A DNA stretch of 64,000 bases from Bacteroidota bacterium (lineage in GTDB: Bacteria > Bacteroidota > Ignavibacteria > Ignavibacteriales > Ignavibacteriaceae). The stretch spans positions 62,001-126,000 of the forward strand of contig JAKAGV010000009.1 in the NCBI GenBank assembly GCA_021815405.1. The letters run 5' to 3'. The notes beneath the pieces were generated by a model. The model did no database searches. It was not told the origin of the DNA and saw nothing but the letters and a program-made list of their open reading frames with translations. The translations under genes and the position numbers were made by a program. Positions 59,422 to 64,000 of this stretch are shown here, one piece after another (the first letter of the stretch is position 1; every line of letters starts with the position of its first letter).

Positions 59422-60501
59422 TTAACGCGGTATTCTAACTTCAACCGTATTGTTACTATTATTACTACTGTCAATTGCAAAATATCCATTAGACATTTCA
59501 ACAATTTTTTTGACTATGGCTAGTCCCATACCTAATCCTTCTTCCGTGTCTTTTTCTTTTCCAAACTGATTGAAAGTGTTAATCTTTTTTAAGTCAATAT
59601 TTTTTAAGCCAATTCCGCTATCAATTATTTTTGTTATATAATTATGCTCATTTGACCAGCCTTTTATAAATATTTGACTTCCCTTTTTAGAAAACTTCAA
59701 AGAATTTTCGACTAGTTCATAAAGCATAGTATCAAAGTACAGTTCATTCATTTTAATTTTACATTTTTCAAAATGAATATTTAAATCCTCTTTTCTCTCA
59801 AATTCGTTTGCCTTATGAATTAGCTTATCGGCAAGTAACTTTGGTTCAATTTCATATTCGTCGTTAGATAAATTAGAGTTTGTATTGTTACTTTGACTCT
59901 CGCGAAGTAATTCAGAATAAGTTAAAAATTTCTCAATCCTTCTGTGAAGCCGTTTTCCTGAGCGGTAAATTCTTGCAGCCATTTCACTAAGTTCTTCTTT
60001 GGAAAAATTCTCAACATCTTCTTGAATGATGTCTGATAAACCTAAAATCGCTACAAGAGGAGTTCGCAATTCGTGCGGCACTCTTTTAATTAAAATATCT
60101 TTAAATTCATTTACCTCAGAAAGATATTTATCCTTTTTTCTTAATCTTGAATTTACCGCATTTAGTATGTCATCAATTTTAAAAGGCTTCAAGATATAAT
60201 CATCTGCACCTAACACCATACCTTGTCTTATATCAGAAACTTCAGATTTTGCCGTAAGAAAAATGAATGGAATTAATGAAGTTTTAATATTCTCCTGAAG
60301 TTTTTTTAATAGTTCAAGACCATCCATCTTCGGCATCCAGATATCACTAAGAATTAAATCAGGCGCACTATTAAGTGCCATTTCATAACCTTCTATACCA
60401 TCTCCTGCACTTAATGTTTCAAATCCTTCTGCATCTAATAAATCTTCCAGATTTCTTCTTACATCCTGCTCATCTTCGACTATTAATATTTTTTTCATCA
60501 T
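59422..60501 (-). CDS. Receiver domain-histidine kinase hybrid
   Basis: KILIVEDEQDVRRNLEDLLDAEGF; DLILSDIWMPKMDG; KRVPHELRTPLVAILGLSDII; GLGMGLAIVKKIVE. Confidence 0.92.
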   Translation of the reverse strand: MMKKILIVEDEQDVRRNLEDLLDAEGFETLSAGDGIEGYEMALNSAPDLILSDIWMPKMDGLELLKKLQENIKTSLIPFIFLTAKSEVSDIRQGMVLGADDYILKPFKIDDILNAVNSRLRKKDKYLSEVNEFKDILIKRVPHELRTPLVAILGLSDIIQEDVENFSKEELSEMAARIYRSGKRLHRRIEKFLTYSELLRESQSNNTNSNLSNDEYEIEPKLLADKLIHKANEFERKEDLNIHFEKCKIKMNELYFDTMLYELVENSLKFSKKGSQIFIKGWSNEHNYITKIIDSGIGLKNIDLKKINTFNQFGKEKDTEEGLGMGLAIVKKIVEMSNGYFAIDSSNNSNNTVEVRIPR

Positions 60502-60529
60502 ACCTACTACATCAATATTAGATTATCAT

Positions 60530-60910
60530 TTATATATTTTTATTTTCCATTTCATCAAGCATTTTAGTTGCCGCTTCAACGCTCTCTGCTTCCATAGCAA
60601 CATATCCTACTGAACGAGAACTGCGCTGCCATTGATTTGCCGTTACATAATTATTTTTATTTACAATACGTACCGCATTGCCGAGACCTAATTCCTTAAC
60701 TTTTCTTTGAGTCTCTACCAGCATTTGCCTAACTTCTTCTGTAGCAGGCTGGCAATTAAGGATTTCAGATATAACGCTAAACCCAGGTTTAAGTCTCTTG
60801 AGCTTCGATAACAAATCATCGGACCATGCTTTTAGTTCAGTAGCATCCACTTTTCCTTCAATCATAAGATGCATACGGTTTTTGGCAAAATTCAATTGGT
60901 TCTTGTACAT
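60530..60910 (-). CDS. Small conserved-looking hypothetical protein (possible SpoIIAA/STAS-like fold)
   Basis: Complete 126-aa ORF between two signalling genes; FAKNRMHLMIEGKVDATELKAWSDDLLSKLKRLKPGFSVISEI. Confidence 0.6.
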   Translation of the reverse strand: MYKNQLNFAKNRMHLMIEGKVDATELKAWSDDLLSKLKRLKPGFSVISEILNCQPATEEVRQMLVETQRKVKELGLGNAVRIVNKNNYVTANQWQRSSRSVGYVAMEAESVEAATKMLDEMENKNI

Positions 60911-61123
60911 AACATTTATACCTATTATTATTTAAGACTTAAATGTGATTACTTTTAAAAGGAATAATTTCCTCGAATCTCTAACGAATAATCGGGAATT
61001 TGATTGATAGTTTACAGATTAATGTTGCAAGCGGGAATTTTGGGGAGTAAATGGGAAAATTACATAGTTAAATTCTATTTCTTATTGACGTACTTGATTG
61101 CTTAGAATATACGATTCATTAAG

Positions 61124-61249
61124 AACTAAAGTTACTAAAAATGGAAGAAATGGTTAATTTGTCATTCCGAACTAGTTTCGGAATCTTTATTTTTAGGCTG
61201 TTTTTAGAAGCTGAAACAAGTTCAGCATGACAATTACGTAACTTTAGTT
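61124..61249. mobile_element. 126-bp REP-doublet/MITE-like element (non-coding)
   Basis: Outer exact 12-bp inverted repeat AACTAAAGTTAC/GTAACTTTAGTT; inner inverted pair GTCATTCCGAACTAGTTTCGGAATCT / AGAAGCTGAAACAAGTTCAGCATGAC. Confidence 0.65.
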
Positions 61250-61293
61250 AAGAACAAAGAATTTATATAACGGACAAAATAACTGCTTATAAA

Positions 61294-62061
61294 TTAATTC
61301 ATTTTATTCTTCCGGATTAATGCTGAAAATCTTTTACTGGCTGTAAAAGGTTTAGCAATATCTTTAATATAAATTTGGAAGGAAGAGTTGAACCATTTTT
61401 CAATTCTAATTATATAATCTGCATTGATGATTAATGAGCGATGTATCCTTAGGAATTTTTTCTCCGGCAGCAGATTTTCCCATTCGGAAATAGATTTGCG
61501 GATAAGAAAAGATTTTTTATCGTTCATATTTAGAAGAGTATATTGGCTTTCGGCTTTAATATATACAATATCTCCTATTGTAATAAGCTGAGGTTTATCT
61601 TTTGCTTGAACAAATATTTTATCATCGAAATCATATTTCGATTTATTATTATTTCCGCTGTCAATTACTGCTTCTGTTTTTAGTAATTCAATTCTCTTTA
61701 GTCTGGTTCTAATTGCTATTAATAAATCATCGATCTTGAAAGGTTTGAAGACATAATCGTCTGCACCAAGCTGCATCCCTTTCCTCATATCTTCCTTCTC
61801 AACCTTTGCTGTAAGGAAAATGAATGGAATTGACTGAGTACATTTCTCCTTAGCTAATTCATTAAAAACCGTGTAACCATCCATCCCAGGCATAGCAATA
61901 TCACATAGTATCAAGTCGGGTTTTTCACTTTTTGCAAGCTGTAAACCAACTACTCCTTTTTTTGCCGAAACTACTTTAAATCCCTCTTCAGTAAGAATCG
62001 TTGTTAAGTTTATTAAAACATCTTCCTCATCTTCAATTACTAAAATCTTTACTTCATCCAA
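61294..62061 (-). CDS. LytTR-family response regulator
   Basis: Receiver (DLILCDIAMPGMDGYTVF) plus LytTR (IVYIKAESQYTLLNMNDKKSFLIRKSISEWENLLPEKKFLRIHRSLIINADYI). Confidence 0.93.
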   Translation of the reverse strand: MDEVKILVIEDEEDVLINLTTILTEEGFKVVSAKKGVVGLQLAKSEKPDLILCDIAMPGMDGYTVFNELAKEKCTQSIPFIFLTAKVEKEDMRKGMQLGADDYVFKPFKIDDLLIAIRTRLKRIELLKTEAVIDSGNNNKSKYDFDDKIFVQAKDKPQLITIGDIVYIKAESQYTLLNMNDKKSFLIRKSISEWENLLPEKKFLRIHRSLIINADYIIRIEKWFNSSFQIYIKDIAKPFTASKRFSALIRKNKMN

Positions 62062-62182
62062 TTTTCCCTCTGTAACTTTATTTCATTTTATTTTTTATTA
62101 GATATAACAATATCTTTTCCCATTTAGACACAAAGCCGTATTAAAATACTTTTATAATTTTGATTATCCATAAAACATTTTT

Positions 62183-63994
62183 CTATAGTTTTAGCTTAAC
62201 CGTGAAAATTGAACCCTCACCTAATTTTGAATTGACAGATATTTCGCCGTTATGTAATTCTACCGACTGTTTAACTATAGATAATCCCAACCCTGTACCT
62301 GAAACCTCACTGGAATTTGAGCACCGGAAGAAAGGTTCAAAAAGATGCTGCCTATCATTTTCAGGTATTCCAATACCTTCGTCTCTTACTTCAAAAATCA
62401 AATGATTTTCATATTTAAATACATCTAATTCGATCTTTCCATTTTGTAATGAATATTTACATGCATTTGAAAGCAGATTAGACAGAATAAATTTTAATAG
62501 TTTTCGATCGACTTTAAATTCTTTTTCATCAGGCTGAAAATTAAAGAAGAAATTTCGATCATCTTTGTATATAGATTTAACATCATTAAATATTTCCGAA
62601 CAAAACTCAAATAAGTTTATAAGTTCCGGTTGAAATATAATTTTGCCGCTTTCAACACGACTCATTGTTAATACTTCATCAAGCAATTTAGTTACATAAT
62701 CTACAGATTTTTTTATCCTTTCTATATGATCATTAATTTTTTCCGGGCTCCATTTTTTACCGTACCTTTGAATTAATTCTGCTGATGAAAGGACTGAAGT
62801 GAGAGGTGTTCTGAATTCATGAGACGCTGTTGAAATAAATCTTGTCTTCAGTTCATTAAGCTCTTTTTCTTTTCCAAGCGATTGCCTCAGCATCATTTCA
62901 AGTTCTTTTTGTCTTTGAAGCTGTTCCATCAAATCCACATTCATTCGATCAAGTTCTTCAGTTCTTGATTCTACCAATTCTTCAAGATGTTCTCTGTATT
63001 TTTTCAGCTCATTCTCCACCGCCACCTTCTCAGTAATGTCTTCTTTAACGGCAATATAATGAGTAATTGCACCGGCTTGATTCTTTACAGGAGTAATAAT
63101 GGTAGATTCCCAATACAAGTCACCGTTTTTCTTTTTATTACGAAAGACGCCTGCCCAGCTTATTCCTGAAGTTAATTTTGTCCACATAGCCAAATATTCT
63201 TCAGCCGAAATTTCGCCGGATTTTAAGAACCGTGGATTTCGATTTAATACTTCTTCTTTTTTATAGCCGGTTACCTCGGTAAAATATGGATTCACGTATT
63301 CTATATTTGCGTTAACATCTGTAATTATTATTAATGACTGACTCTGTTCAACCGCTGTTGAGAGCTTCCTGATTTCCTCTTCAGAAATCTTTCGGTCTGT
63401 AATATTTCGATTAAATGCCTGAATTATTTTTTCATCACCAATAGAAATTAGACTTGTTGAAATTTCGACATTAATTATTTCACCATTTTTACAATAATGT
63501 TCCGCTTCAAATTTCAAAGATTCACCGGCTAAAATTCGTCGCATCCTTTCTTTGAAAAATTTTGCAGTTGAAGGTGTATTTAGTTCATTTAAATTTCTAT
63601 TTATAAGTTCTTTTACATCGTATCCATGCATTTTAGCAAAAGACTCGTTAACTGAAATCATCTCCCCTTTTGTTGATAAAATGACTATTCCATCGCCTGC
63701 TTTTGTAAACAAAGTTTCATAACGCAAATTACTAATGCGCAGTTGTTTCTCAGCAATCTTTTGATGTGTTATGTCATGTAAAAAAACAAGAATTTGCTGT
63801 AAGTCCTCTGAAAATGAAGCGCTGACCTCTACTTCAATTACTCTTCCATCTTTGCATTTATGCCGACTTTCAAATCTGTGAAAGCCTGTTTCTACTAAAT
63901 AATCGATGTGAAATTTAATTTCTTCAGAAGTTTCATTCGCCTCTAAATCATAAATATATTTATTAAGAATTTCCTCCTTCGAGTAACCTATCAT
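62183..63994 (-). CDS. Multi-PAS sensor histidine kinase (N-terminus probably beyond the window)
   Basis: Several PAS/PAC repeats; FISTASHEFRTPLTSVLSSAELIQRYG; GTGLGLSIVKQSVELHNGEI; begins mid-PAS (MIGYSKEEILNK). Confidence 0.9.
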   Translation of the reverse strand: MIGYSKEEILNKYIYDLEANETSEEIKFHIDYLVETGFHRFESRHKCKDGRVIEVEVSASFSEDLQQILVFLHDITHQKIAEKQLRISNLRYETLFTKAGDGIVILSTKGEMISVNESFAKMHGYDVKELINRNLNELNTPSTAKFFKERMRRILAGESLKFEAEHYCKNGEIINVEISTSLISIGDEKIIQAFNRNITDRKISEEEIRKLSTAVEQSQSLIIITDVNANIEYVNPYFTEVTGYKKEEVLNRNPRFLKSGEISAEEYLAMWTKLTSGISWAGVFRNKKKNGDLYWESTIITPVKNQAGAITHYIAVKEDITEKVAVENELKKYREHLEELVESRTEELDRMNVDLMEQLQRQKELEMMLRQSLGKEKELNELKTRFISTASHEFRTPLTSVLSSAELIQRYGKKWSPEKINDHIERIKKSVDYVTKLLDEVLTMSRVESGKIIFQPELINLFEFCSEIFNDVKSIYKDDRNFFFNFQPDEKEFKVDRKLLKFILSNLLSNACKYSLQNGKIELDVFKYENHLIFEVRDEGIGIPENDRQHLFEPFFRCSNSSEVSGTGLGLSIVKQSVELHNGEISVNSKLGEGSIFTVKLKL

Positions 63995-64000
63995 TTGGCA

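Noticed and set aside
59183-59425. 80-aa intergenic ORF
   Set aside because: No recognisable domain, no clear ribosome-binding site and runs into the 3' end of the hybrid kinase gene; coding status unsupported.

Overview
AT-rich 64 kb chromosomal window. Its C-terminal 'NYPNPFNPxTxIKY' sorting domains, TonB receptor and overall gene content suggest a Bacteroidota/Ignavibacteria-type bacterium (inference). Housekeeping blocks: trpC(partial)-trpF-DAHP synthase-trpB-trpA; RRM protein, RidA, mazG, phoH, radC; guaA, gcvH-accC-accB-efp; tRNA-Arg(CCG); purA, nadA, aroK-aroB; a SurA/PpiD-like foldase. Accessory blocks: (1) a ~21 kb glycan-use locus (21.6-42.6 kb) with GH3, two GH144-like glucanases, GH94, GH2, a TonB receptor, a CUT1-type ABC importer without an ATPase gene, a LacI regulator with matching palindromic operators, and three proteins with type-IX-like C-terminal sorting domains, best read as a beta-1,2-glucan-type utilisation system; (2) partner-switching regulators (three SpoIIE/RsbU-type phosphatases, two STAS proteins, an RsbW-like kinase) next to an ECF sigma/anti-sigma pair; (3) a two-component cluster at the right edge. 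The most interesting unexplained structures are non-coding: two paralogous tandem modules at 54.10-54.47 kb that look like small-RNA genes (same promoter-like motif at the same spacing, identical 28-mer, hairpin plus T-rich tail), a 12-unit degenerate 21-bp tandem array upstream of tRNA-Arg (17.38-17.63 kb), and two ~126-bp nested inverted-repeat (REP-doublet/MITE-like) elements. All calls come from reading the sequence; no database search was run.
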